Of a stretch of DNA of 64,000 nt, positions 16,770 through 24,844 are shown in pieces. Positions within the stretch are counted from its first letter, which is position 1; each line of letters opens with the position of its first letter. This stretch comes from Dokdonella sp. GTDB taxonomy: Bacteria > Pseudomonadota > Gammaproteobacteria > Xanthomonadales > Rhodanobacteraceae. The notes under the pieces were generated by a model. It saw only the letters and a list, made by a program, of their open reading frames with translations, was not told where the DNA came from and made no database searches. Made by a program: the position numbers and the translations under genes. The stretch is taken from assembly GCF_019634815.1 (NCBI RefSeq), contig NZ_JAHCAP010000002.1:1-64000 (forward strand), written 5' to 3'.

Positions 16770-18328
16770 TCGCTGGCTTGCGCGTGGGCGACTGCGGGTT
16801 TGAACTCGACCGCCGGGCCGGCGGACAGGCCCGCGCTCCAGCGCGCGAGCTTGGCATCGATGCTCGCGGATGTCGAAATCTGCGGTTCGGAGTGCAGAAG
16901 TTCGGGGTCGGTCTTGGCGTCTTCGGCCTCGCGCTTGGCGACTTCCTCGCGCGCGATCGCGAATGCTGCGGGCAGTGAGGTCGTCTGGTTGAGCGCATCG
17001 ACGAGGAGAGCCTTGCCGAACCAGGTGATATCCGAATCCGTGCCGCAGCCGAACGAAGTGCGGTCGCTGCGCGCCGAGGTCATCACCAGGGTTGAATCGT
17101 CGCGCAGCGCATCGATGAATCCCCCCGAGTAGCAGGCATTCACGACCACCACCTTCCAGCGCATTGCCGGCGTGGTCTTGAACGCATCGACCACGTCTTC
17201 AGGCGCGATCTGATTGAGTGGCAGCGGATCGAGATCGACCAGCAGCACATGATCGCTGCTGCCGTGTGTGGTCAGGTAGAGCAGCACGATGTCCTGCGCC
17301 GGATCCATCTTCTGCGCGATCGCCTGCAGCGTGCGCTGCAGATTGGTCCAGCTCGCCAGTGGCCGGGTGCCGACCGTGGACGGATTGTTCTCGAGCACGA
17401 CGACATGGCCCTTGGCGTCGAAGCGCTGCTCGAAGAGCCGCTGCGCGTATTCGGCCTCGTTGCGGAACACGTCCTGGCTGCCGTCGCCGGCAAAGATCAC
17501 CGCGTAGAGATTGATCTTGCCCGGCGTGCGCGGCGTGAGTTGCGCGAGCGCGGCATCGAGCAGGGCAGGTTGGTCATACATCACCTGCTCGGGGTCGAAG
17601 GCGGGCGCAGCCAGAGCTTCGGTTCCTGCCGAGCCGACCTCTCCGTCGGTGCCTGCGGTTGCAGCCTGGGTGTCTGCCGCGCCATCGACTGGGCGCGCCG
17701 CTTCATCGCTTGCCGCCACCGGCGCGTACACCGCGGTATCGAGCATTGATACCGACGGCAGATACCACCAGCTGGCTGCCGAAATGGCATAGCCAAGCAC
17801 GGCCGCGACCACCGCGCGCGCGAAGCTGCGCGGAATGAGGCCATGCGCGACCACCAGCAGCACGAAGAACCACCACGATTGCCCGATCAGCGCGACCAGC
17901 AGCCCCAGGGCGGTCTGGCCGTGCGCGTGGAGCAGGTCCGCGAGAAGGCGCAGCGGCCAGTGGACCAGCACTGCAACCAGCGCAGTGGCGGCAAGCAGGG
18001 TGCTGGCCACGCCGAGTGTGAATTCATCCCGCTGGGCCAGGCGCGCAAGCAACCAGCCCGCGATCAGGGTGAGCAGGGCGTCGCCGAGCACGACGAGGAC
18101 ACCCCCACTGTCGAAGCGCCACGGACTTGGCGTATCCAGGCCATCGACCAGCAAGGAGGCGAACAGATAGGTGGCGACGAAGGCAACGAACACGCCCGCG
18201 CCCGCGCGCAAGCCCGAACCGCGCGGCGTGCGGAGCAGGGCGGCGCGCAGGCCATCGGCAAGGGTCTGCGAATAGGGTTTCACGATGGATGAATCAGCTC
18301 GGGGATGTGCAATGACGTCGATGTGCAT
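16721..18328 (-). CDS. Membrane-anchored C13 family (legumain/GPI8-like) cysteine peptidase
   Basis: The protein has 535 residues from the ATG at 18328. About five hydrophobic segments occupy residues 35-190, followed by an alanine-rich linker and a C13 peptidase domain (about 250-500). The catalytic histidine is H355 in TTHGS and the cysteine is C399 in NACYSGG, the clan CD arrangement, with IDALRDD following. The peptidase domain probably sits in the periplasm or at the membrane face. C13 enzymes cut after Asn or Asp. The start is uncertain: in-frame ATGs lie upstream and a GTG about 36 nt downstream, all before the first membrane segment. No substrate is evident from the neighbours. Confidence 0.82.
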   Translation of the reverse strand: MHIDVIAHPRADSSIVKPYSQTLADGLRAALLRTPRGSGLRAGAGVFVAFVATYLFASLLVDGLDTPSPWRFDSGGVLVVLGDALLTLIAGWLLARLAQRDEFTLGVASTLLAATALVAVLVHWPLRLLADLLHAHGQTALGLLVALIGQSWWFFVLLVVAHGLIPRSFARAVVAAVLGYAISAASWWYLPSVSMLDTAVYAPVAASDEAARPVDGAADTQAATAGTDGEVGSAGTEALAAPAFDPEQVMYDQPALLDAALAQLTPRTPGKINLYAVIFAGDGSQDVFRNEAEYAQRLFEQRFDAKGHVVVLENNPSTVGTRPLASWTNLQRTLQAIAQKMDPAQDIVLLYLTTHGSSDHVLLVDLDPLPLNQIAPEDVVDAFKTTPAMRWKVVVVNACYSGGFIDALRDDSTLVMTSARSDRTSFGCGTDSDITWFGKALLVDALNQTTSLPAAFAIAREEVAKREAEDAKTDPELLHSEPQISTSASIDAKLARWSAGLSAGPAVEFKPAVAHAQASDQGEPRKENTVTASSR

Positions 18329-18645
18329 TATCCCGTGTCCGGCGAGTTCTGGGGTGGGCGGCAGGCGCTTGCGCTCATCATGGGTGTGATCCATGTCGTG
18401 TTCGACCTCGCCAGGACCCAAGGCATCCATGCCTGTGCGCCCCGCAGGGATGCGGGTCGAACACGCACGGTCGCGAGTCGGTTTTCGCGTGGACGCGCGA
18501 ACCCGGGCGGCCTGGCTGGGTGCATGCCGAAACGACCGCGGCTGCTCGCAGGGAAACGGGATGAATTCATGCCGACGTGGGTCGGCTTTCAGGAAAGCGA
18601 CCACGATGTCGCGACAGCAGGAATCGGGCCCCAGCCGAAATCCCG
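18329..18645. other. Gene-free interval between the C13 peptidase gene and mtnC
   Basis: 317 nt with no credible gene on either strand. If the C13 gene used an upstream ATG (as far as 18604) part of it would be coding, but that extension is arginine-rich and shows no conserved pattern. No repeat or strong hairpin was noticed. Confidence 0.5.
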
Positions 18646-19335
18646 TCAGATCGAGTCCGGATCGATGGCCTCGAAATCGGCGACACAGCGATGATCGGCG
18701 CCCTTCGGGCAGCAGCCAGGTGCGCGCGCGAGCAGAATCGTGTGCATGCCGGCACTGCGCGCGGCGTCAAGCTCGGCGGCGATGTCGGAGAGAAACAGAA
18801 TCGATGCGGGCGGCTGTCCGATCTCGTGCGCAATTCGCACATACGACGCCGCCTCGCGCTTGGGGCCGGTCCGGGTGTCGAAATAGCCATCGAACAAGGG
18901 CGTCAGATCACCCGCTTCGGAATGGCCGAAGAACAACTTCTGTGCTTCGACCGAGCCCGACGAATAGACATACAGATGCTTGCCAGCGGCCTGCCAGGCG
19001 CGCAGGCGTGCGGGGACTTCCGGGTAGATGTGGGCGCGGAACTCGCCACTGGCGTAACCGTCCTGCCAGATCATCCCTTGCAGGGCCTTGAGCGCAGTCG
19101 ACTTGCGGTCGGCATCGATCCATTCGATCAAGAGGTCGATGAGCTCCTGCCGGGAGGCCGATACCAGCCCTTCCTCGCGCGCGGTCTCGTGCAGCCAGTG
19201 CTGAACTTCGGGCGTGTCTTCGTGGGTTTCGATGTAGGCGGGCAGTCGTTCGCGGGCGTAGGGGAACAACACGTCCTTGACGAAGTCGATCGAGCTGGTG
19301 GTGCCTTCGATGTCGGTGAGGATGGTCGAGATCAT
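18646..19335 (-). CDS. mtnC: Acireductone synthase (enolase-phosphatase E1)
   Basis: The protein has 229 residues. It is a HAD-superfamily enzyme that enolises and dephosphorylates 2,3-diketo-5-methylthiopentyl-1-phosphate to acireductone in methionine salvage. The HAD nucleophile region is LTDIEGTTSSIDFV (D8 nucleophile, E10 in the second position as in MtnC), motif II is YVYSSGSVEAQ and motif III/IV is GPKREAASY...ILFLSDIAAELDAA. It is last in the operon and its start overlaps the PH-domain gene stop by 4 nt. Confidence 0.95.
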   Translation of the reverse strand: MISTILTDIEGTTSSIDFVKDVLFPYARERLPAYIETHEDTPEVQHWLHETAREEGLVSASRQELIDLLIEWIDADRKSTALKALQGMIWQDGYASGEFRAHIYPEVPARLRAWQAAGKHLYVYSSGSVEAQKLFFGHSEAGDLTPLFDGYFDTRTGPKREAASYVRIAHEIGQPPASILFLSDIAAELDAARSAGMHTILLARAPGCCPKGADHRCVADFEAIDPDSI

Positions 19336-19778
19336 CGCGCAGCTCCGTGGTCGTGTTCGCAGTTCTTTTCCACGTTGTTGGCGTAGGCCCCTTCGAGCGC
19401 GCGCTTGGCATCCAGCGGCTTGGCCAGGCGCGTGAACACCATCGCGGTTTCGCCGCGTCCGGTGAGCACGACATCACCAAAATCGAACAGGCGTCCGAGA
19501 CTGCTCTGGCGCAGGTCGATGGTCTCGATCGAGGCCAGCCGCAGCTCGGTGGTGCTGCGGCTGATGATGCCGGTCTTGCGCACCACGCGGCGGTTGGTCA
19601 CGCCTTGTTCTATTGCGCGCAGGCGCAGCCATTCGTAGATCGCAACCAGGCCCGCCAGGCCAAGGGTCGGGATCGTCAGCACCACCAGCAGTGCCAGCCG
19701 CCAGTAGCTGCTCCAGTGCAGATCGAAGCGAGCCGCGATCTCTTCGCCCGGGGCCAATGAGTCGTCGAGATAGCTCAT
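19332..19778 (-). CDS. PH-like (bacterial PH, bPH2-type) membrane protein inside the mtn operon
   Basis: The protein has 148 residues. A soluble N-terminus of about 25 residues ([17 protein letters not shown]) is followed by two close hydrophobic segments (about 30-60) and then a bacterial PH-like domain with RRVVRKTGIISRSTTELRLASIETIDLRQS and GTGRGETAMVF-type strands. Such YdbT/bPH2 proteins sit in the inner membrane; their ligands are mostly unknown. It overlaps mtnD upstream and mtnC downstream by 4 nt each, so it is co-translated with methionine-salvage enzymes, though no role in that pathway is known. Confidence 0.85.
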   Translation of the reverse strand: MSYLDDSLAPGEEIAARFDLHWSSYWRLALLVVLTIPTLGLAGLVAIYEWLRLRAIEQGVTNRRVVRKTGIISRSTTELRLASIETIDLRQSSLGRLFDFGDVVLTGRGETAMVFTRLAKPLDAKRALEGAYANNVEKNCEHDHGAAR

Positions 19779-20347
19779 GCGGCATCGGCTCGCGCGGATA
19801 CATGCGGTTGCATCGGTGCAAAGCGGGAGGAAATGGTGTCGCCGGTGAAGCGCGCAACCCAGCCTTCGGGATTGGTGAACAGACGGATGGCGACGAAACT
19901 GGGGGACTGGCTCATGTCGAACCAGTGGCGGACACCATCGGGTACGCCAATCAGATCGCCTGCCTCGCAAAGGACCTCGAAGACCTGCTCGCCGAGGTGC
20001 AGGTAGAACTGCCCGGCACCGGCAACGAAGAAGCGGACTTCGTCCTCGCTGTGCCGGTGTTCGTTGAGGAATTTCTGGCGCAGGACAGCGCGCTCGGGAT
20101 GGTCGGGCTTGAGGCTGATCACATCGACTGCCTGATAGCCTTCTTCGGTCATCAGCCGATCAATGTCATTGCGGTAGGCGGCGATCACGTCGTCCTGACT
20201 GGCACCCGGGGCAATCGGCGCGCCCGCCTGCCAGCGTTCGAAACGGACGCCTGCGGCACGCAGCTCGCGTTCGATCGCGGCGTGGTCGGTGTGGACCGCC
20301 AGCGGGGTGTCGCCATCGGCTTGGTTGAAAATGCGCAGTCGGCTCAT
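19775..20347 (-). CDS. mtnD: Acireductone dioxygenase
   Basis: The protein has 190 residues and is a cupin metalloenzyme that converts acireductone plus O2 to the 2-oxo acid precursor of methionine (Fe form). The metal ligands are in [12 protein letters not shown] (H-x-H-x4-E) and the later VRHWFDMS histidine. The ATG at 20347 overlaps the mtnB stop by 4 nt. The length is normal for the family. Confidence 0.95.
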   Translation of the reverse strand: MSRLRIFNQADGDTPLAVHTDHAAIERELRAAGVRFERWQAGAPIAPGASQDDVIAAYRNDIDRLMTEEGYQAVDVISLKPDHPERAVLRQKFLNEHRHSEDEVRFFVAGAGQFYLHLGEQVFEVLCEAGDLIGVPDGVRHWFDMSQSPSFVAIRLFTNPEGWVARFTGDTISSRFAPMQPHVSARADAA

Positions 20348-20991
20348 GGGGTCGTGCCTCGCAACTGGATCAGGTCGAGTTCGCACTCGAGAAGGAACTG
20401 CAACGCCTCCAGGTGGCGGCGCGCTTCGGGCATGTCCTTGCCCCATGTATAGATGCCATGACCGTCAATCAAGTAGCCGTGCAGGGCCTTGCCGGCGCCG
20501 AGCCACGCATCGACCGCGCTCACGAGTTCCCGCATGTCCTGGGTGTTGGGGAACACCGGCAGCTCAAGCACGCTGTCATGGGTGGTGCAACCGGCGATCG
20601 CCTTTTGCAGCTCCCAGCCCTCGAAACGCACCTTGCCGCGCGCGGCAAACAGGCGCGAGGCCACCGATTGCGCGCGCGAATGCGTGTGAAGCACGGCGCC
20701 TGCCTCGGGAAAGAGGCGGTAGACCTGCGTATGCAGCGCGGTTTCCGCTGACGGCCGGTGGGTGCTGCCGACTGCCTGGCCGTCGAGGTCGACGACCATG
20801 ATGTCGGCGCTCGTGAGCGCGCCCTTGTCGCGCCCGGAAATCGTCACGGCGGCGTGGCGTTCGTCGAGACGCATCGAGAAATTGCTGCTGGTGGCCGGGG
20901 TCCAGCCGAGCGCGCCGAGCGCGCGGCCCGCCGCGGCGATTTCCCGGGCGCAGCCTTCAAGTCGTTCGCGGTCGATGTTCGCAATGCTGAT
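20344..20991 (-). CDS. mtnB: Methylthioribulose-1-phosphate dehydratase, apparent non-ATG start
   Basis: This class II aldolase-fold zinc enzyme dehydrates methylthioribulose-1-phosphate. Zinc ligands are in [10 protein letters not shown] and DGHGIYTWG. The first in-frame ATG (20874) would remove the conserved N-terminal motif [11 protein letters not shown], which immediately precedes it, so translation must begin earlier. Reading upstream there is no in-frame ATG, GTG or TTG. An ATC at 20991-20989 sits 7 nt after a GGAG, and an ATT follows two codons later. From 20991 the product would be 215 residues, the family's usual size. Either a rare ATC/ATT start is used or the base is a mutation or sequencing error of ATG. 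It is first in a four-gene operon with 4-nt overlaps. Confidence 0.85.
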   Translation of the reverse strand: MSIANIDRERLEGCAREIAAAGRALGALGWTPATSSNFSMRLDERHAAVTISGRDKGALTSADIMVVDLDGQAVGSTHRPSAETALHTQVYRLFPEAGAVLHTHSRAQSVASRLFAARGKVRFEGWELQKAIAGCTTHDSVLELPVFPNTQDMRELVSAVDAWLGAGKALHGYLIDGHGIYTWGKDMPEARRHLEALQFLLECELDLIQLRGTTP

Positions 20992-21118
20992 GGCCGTTCT
21001 CCGTGGTTGCGTCGTTTGCCGGCGAAGACCCAGTTTAGGACAAGGCAGGTCGTGCTTGCGCGGCGGTCATCGCTGCCGCGCTTGCTCCGAAACTGCAATG
21101 CGTGTCTGTCGCCGTGCC

Positions 21119-21871
21119 TTACAGCGTCGGCGTATCGAGCGCCTTGAGCCGGGCGAGCATCTGGTCGGGGTCGAGATAGCCGCCGAGCTTGCTGCCGTCC
21201 GACGCGAAAATGGTGGGTGTCCCCAGATTCGGCACGCCGACCTGGTTGCCCAGCTCAAAGTCCTGCGCGATCGGGTTGTCGCACTTGAGCAGGGGCGGCG
21301 TCTGGCCGGCCTTGGCCGCGGTGAAGCTCGCCTTGCGATCCTTCGCGCACCAAACCGCCATCGCCTTGTCGTAGGACTCGCCGCTCAGGCCCGAACGCGG
21401 GTAGAACAGGTAATCCACCTCGATCCCGCGCTTGTTGTACTCGGCGATCTGCGAGTGCAGCTTGCGGCAGTAGCCGCAATCGATGTCGGTGAACACCGTG
21501 ACCTTGTACTGCGGCTTGCCGGCCGGCGCGAAGATGATGCGTCGGCTCGTGGGCACCGCGTCGAGCTTTTTCTTCACGTCGATTGCCAGACGCGCCTCGG
21601 TGAGGTCGCGCTGCTTGAGCGTATCGAGCAGCTTGCCCTGCAGGATGTACTTGCCGTCATTGCTGACGTAGACGATCTGGCTGCCGACGATCACCTGCTG
21701 GAAGCCAGCCATCGGCGCGGCTTCGATCGCATCGATGCTTGCCTGCGGCACGAGGTCGGTGAGCGCCTTGCGCGCAGCGGCCTGCGCCGGGGTGTCGGCC
21801 GCATGGGCGATGCCGCTGGCGCACAGCGTCGAGAGCGTGGCGGTGAACAGGAAGGAATTGCGCATTGACAT
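21119..21871 (-). CDS. dsbC: Periplasmic thiol:disulfide interchange protein DsbC
   Basis: The protein has 250 residues with a signal peptide (cleavage after GIAHA). An N-terminal dimerisation domain (about 25-90) precedes a thioredoxin-like domain with the active site TDIDCGYCRKLH and the cis-proline loop VPNLGTPTIF. It isomerises wrong disulfides in secreted proteins and would be kept reduced by DsbD. GAGGA lies upstream of the ATG at 21871. The gene is monocistronic as far as visible. Confidence 0.93.
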   Translation of the reverse strand: MSMRNSFLFTATLSTLCASGIAHAADTPAQAAARKALTDLVPQASIDAIEAAPMAGFQQVIVGSQIVYVSNDGKYILQGKLLDTLKQRDLTEARLAIDVKKKLDAVPTSRRIIFAPAGKPQYKVTVFTDIDCGYCRKLHSQIAEYNKRGIEVDYLFYPRSGLSGESYDKAMAVWCAKDRKASFTAAKAGQTPPLLKCDNPIAQDFELGNQVGVPNLGTPTIFASDGSKLGGYLDPDQMLARLKALDTPTL

Positions 21872-22281
21872 GACGGGGTCCTCGATTCCTGGCGGTGGCG
21901 GCCGACCATGACTGCGTGGAAGCCAGTCACAGTCGAATTTTGCGCTTCATCGAATCTGGCATTGGGTGCAATGGCCTGATTCGCCTGTTGAATCCCTGCA
22001 TGGGTCGTAGCGGCAACGACGTGCCGGTGGATGCCAGGGCAAGCACAGGAACGCGCATCTCGATCCTTGCTCGGGCTGACAGGGCCCCGGGTCCGGCGCG
22101 CTGATGTGCCCGAACCCGGCATGAGACTGGTGCGCACCAGTGAAGTTCCATCCTGCGCAGCCGTTCAGTGCCGTGGATGCGCGGGCTGGACGCGCAGCGT
22201 GCGGCGCCAAGGCGCTTGAAGAGTCCGCGGTGTGCCGGGCCGGTTCGCGGCGTATCAACATCTGAGACAGGCGCTGTCACA
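21872..22281. other. Divergent intergenic region between dsbC and rmuC
   Basis: 410 nt with no credible gene. It should hold the promoters of both divergent genes, but no clear -35/-10 pair was found. It contains the perfect palindrome at 22126-22141 and a short hairpin GCGCC-AA-GGCGC at 22204-22215. Confidence 0.5.
22126..22141. promoter_or_regulatory. 16-nt perfect palindrome, candidate operator
   Basis: ACTGGTGCGCACCAGT is fully self-complementary and lies 140 nt before rmuC and 255 nt before dsbC in a gene-free interval. A homodimeric regulator site is possible. No regulator gene is adjacent. Confidence 0.3.
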
Positions 22282-23820
22282 ATGACCGCATTGTCCCGTT
22301 CCGGAATCCTCGTGTCGTCACTGAATCTCGCTCTGGTTGCAGCGCTTGGCGCACTGTCTGGCTTGCTGCTTGGTGCACTCGGGATGTGGCTCCTGGCCCG
22401 CCGCTGGCGGCGCGATGCGCACGAGGCCGGTCGTGGCAGCCGGGATGCCGAGATCGTTGCGCTGGCCAGTCAACGTGATGCGCTGGCAGTGCGCGGCACC
22501 GAAGCGGCGCGCCGGATCGAGGCATTCGAGCAGGCCGCGCACGTGGCGCAGGGTGAGTTGCGCAAACTCTCCGAACAGTCTGCCGCGCACAAGACCCAGG
22601 CCGAGCGATTCGCGCAGGATCTGGCTGATGCGCGGCGCGCGCGCGATCAGGCACAGGGCGATCTCGTCGAGCTCACGCGTCGGCATGCCAGCCTCGAGGC
22701 CGGCACGCGCGAACAGGCCAAGGCCGCCGCCGAGAAGCTCAAATTGCTCGAAGATGCCGAACAGCGGCTGCGTGAGGCCTTCCAGAATCTGGCCGGCAGC
22801 ATTCTCGAAGATCGCGCGCAACGTTTCGGCGAGCAGAGCGAAAAGCAGGTCGGTGGCCTGCTCGAACCACTCAAACTCCAGCTCAAGGAGTTCCGCGAGG
22901 CTTTCACCCAGACTCACGCCAACGAGCAGCGTGAGCGCGGCATGCTTGCAAGTGAAATCCAGAGCCTCAAGCAGCTCAACCAACGCATCGGTGAGGATGC
23001 GCTCAATCTCACGCGCGCGCTCAAGGGCGACACGCGGGCGCAGGGTGCCTGGGGCGAGCTCGTCCTCGAGCGCGTGCTCGAAGCCTCGGGTTTGCAGGTC
23101 GGGCGCGAGTACACCGCACAGGCGAGTTTCAACGACGGACAAGGTGGCCGCCAGCGTCCCGACGTGATCGTGCATCTGCCCGATGACAAGGATGTGGTGA
23201 TCGACTCCAAGGTTTCGCTGCTCGCCTGGGAGCGCAGCGTGGCCAGCGCTGACGAAGCCGGGCGCGCACTGGCGCTGGGTGAGCACGTGGCGTCCTTGCG
23301 GCGTCATATCGACGGTCTTTCCGGCAAGGACTACCGCGGACTCGCCGGCCTGCGCACGCTCGATTTCGTCTTGATGTTCGTGCCGGTCGAGGCCGCCTTC
23401 ATCGAGGCCGTGCGCGTCGACGAACGGCTCTACCTGCATGCCCTCGAGCGCAACGTCTGCCTGGTCAGTCCGAGCACCCTGCTGGCAACCTTGCGCACGG
23501 TTGCGCATCTGTGGCGGATCGAGCGGCGCAACGCCAAGGCCGACGAGATTGCGCGGCGTGCGGCGCAATTGCACGACAACTTCGTGCTGCTGGTCGAGGA
23601 CCTCGCTGCGATCGGCGGTCAGCTCGAAAAGGCGCAGACCTCCCATGCCGGTGCCCTGCGCAGGCTGACCCAGGGTGGCAAGGGCAGCGTGGTGCTGCAG
23701 ATCCAGACCCTGAGCGAGATCGCAGCGGTGAAAAAGGAACTGCCTTCCCGCTTGCTCGACGAAGCCGGCGCGGCTGAGGGTGAGGAAGGTGATGCCGCGG
23801 GCGTTCAGGATCTGCCTTGA
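22282..23820 (+). CDS. rmuC: DNA recombination protein RmuC
   Basis: The protein has 512 residues. One N-terminal membrane segment (about 12-38: LNLALVAALGALSGLLLGALGMWLL) is followed by a long coiled coil rich in Arg, Glu and Gln (about 45-190) and the RmuC nuclease-like domain. That domain includes QGAWGELVLERVLEASGL, RPDVIVHLPDDKDVVIDSKVSL (cut here at its conserved core D-x-K) and FVPVEAAFIEA. RmuC limits recombination at short inverted repeats; the PD-(D/E)XK-like region suggests nuclease function. The ATG at 22282 is the first that precedes the membrane segment closely. Confidence 0.93.
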   Translation: MTALSRSGILVSSLNLALVAALGALSGLLLGALGMWLLARRWRRDAHEAGRGSRDAEIVALASQRDALAVRGTEAARRIEAFEQAAHVAQGELRKLSEQSAAHKTQAERFAQDLADARRARDQAQGDLVELTRRHASLEAGTREQAKAAAEKLKLLEDAEQRLREAFQNLAGSILEDRAQRFGEQSEKQVGGLLEPLKLQLKEFREAFTQTHANEQRERGMLASEIQSLKQLNQRIGEDALNLTRALKGDTRAQGAWGELVLERVLEASGLQVGREYTAQASFNDGQGGRQRPDVIVHLPDDKDVVIDSKVSLLAWERSVASADEAGRALALGEHVASLRRHIDGLSGKDYRGLAGLRTLDFVLMFVPVEAAFIEAVRVDERLYLHALERNVCLVSPSTLLATLRTVAHLWRIERRNAKADEIARRAAQLHDNFVLLVEDLAAIGGQLEKAQTSHAGALRRLTQGGKGSVVLQIQTLSEIAAVKKELPSRLLDEAGAAEGEEGDAAGVQDLP

Positions 23821-23865
23821 CCCTGCGCGCAGTGTGCGCGGGCGGTGCCGGTGTGCCGCACAAGC

Positions 23866-24363
23866 TCAGTAGACGCGCTTGCCGAAGGCGAAATGCTCGC
23901 GCCACCAAGCGCCGTCGAGTCGATCGAGTCGCACCGTGCCACCGCTGTTGGGCGCATGCACGAAACGACCCTCGCCGACGTAGATGCCCACATGGCTGAT
24001 GCTGTGTCCGGCGGCGAAGAACACCAGGTCGCCCGATTGCAAGGCTTGGGCGTCCAGCTTGCGACCCCCGAGCGCGCTCATCGCCGCCGATTGGCGCGGC
24101 AGCTCGATGCGTGCGGCATCACGAAACACGTAGGCGACCAGCCCGCTGCAGTCGAATCCGCTCGCCGGGCTGTTGCCGCCGTAGCGGTAGGGCGTGCCGA
24201 CCAGAGACATGGCGCGAAACAGCACCGCATTGGCTGCCTCCGCCGCGGCGGCGGAATCCAGCGCCGGGCGCGCCGGAGAATCGCGGCGGGGCGTGCTTGC
24301 GCAGGCAGTCAGGAGAACAAGGGCCAGAGCGCCCGCGCAGCGGAGTAATGGGCGGATCAGCAT
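23866..24363 (-). CDS. NlpC/P60 (C40) family cell-wall peptidase, lipoprotein
   Basis: The protein has 165 residues. The signal peptide ends in the lipobox LTAC, so it should be lipid-anchored. The NlpC/P60 domain has the catalytic cysteine in SGFDCSGLVAYVF, the histidine in SHVGIYVG and HAPNSGG after it. It should cut the D-Glu to diamino acid link in peptidoglycan stem peptides. It converges with rmuC, 45 nt between stops. The start at 24363 was chosen for the signal peptide; the residues upstream do not fit one. Confidence 0.9.
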   Translation of the reverse strand: MLIRPLLRCAGALALVLLTACASTPRRDSPARPALDSAAAAEAANAVLFRAMSLVGTPYRYGGNSPASGFDCSGLVAYVFRDAARIELPRQSAAMSALGGRKLDAQALQSGDLVFFAAGHSISHVGIYVGEGRFVHAPNSGGTVRLDRLDGAWWREHFAFGKRVY

Positions 24364-24446
24364 GCGCCGAAGCTGGCTCGGCGCTGGCCGGGTGTCAACG
24401 GTTTTGCCTCGGCAAGCCCGTGGCGGCCTGAGGCTGACAACGAAGG

Positions 24447-24764
24447 TCAGGCGTTTGCGACACAAAGTGTCAGTTTTGGACGACGCTTTTCCACCGGAGC
24501 GGGCGGCTCTGGCGCGAGATCGGCTTCGAGATTGGCGAAATCCGCACGCAAATCCTCCTCGAAGCGGACCAGGCGATCATGCGCCGCGACCACGGCCGCG
24601 CGCGGCAGGTCTTCGGAATCGATCAGCCGGTGCAGCAGGACACGCTGGGCCTCGGAGAAGTTCGGATCGTGCTGCGCCTCGTCGAGTGCGCAGATCAGGG
24701 CGGCGAGCCAGCCGGCGTTGGGCGCGCGCAGTGCGAGCAGGACTTCCGGGGTTGGCACTTTCAT
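24447..24764 (-). CDS. Hypothetical protein, 105 residues
   Basis: I do not recognise this protein. It is predicted soluble and mostly helical, with an N-terminal half rich in Leu and Ala, an acidic middle (EEDLRADFANLEADL) and a proline- and lysine-containing tail. No signal peptide or known motif is seen. It is divergent from the D-amino-acid-dehydrogenase-like gene, sharing an 80-nt promoter region. Codon third positions are GC-rich as in neighbouring genes, which supports it being coding. Confidence 0.55.
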   Translation of the reverse strand: MKVPTPEVLLALRAPNAGWLAALICALDEAQHDPNFSEAQRVLLHRLIDSEDLPRAAVVAAHDRLVRFEEDLRADFANLEADLAPEPPAPVEKRRPKLTLCVANA

Positions 24765-24832
24765 GGCTCGATCCTGGATGGGGATTTCGCAGGGTTCTCC
24801 TGCATTTTCGATGCCAAGCGTCGCGCGGGCCG

Positions 24833-24838
24833 TACAAT
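24833..24838 (+). promoter_or_regulatory. -10 box of a leaderless promoter for the D-amino-acid-dehydrogenase-like gene
   Basis: TACAAT ends 6 nt before the ATG at 24845 and there is no ribosome binding site. The same geometry is seen at 4395, 29639 and 37814. Confidence 0.4.
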
Positions 24839-24844
24839 GGGGCG

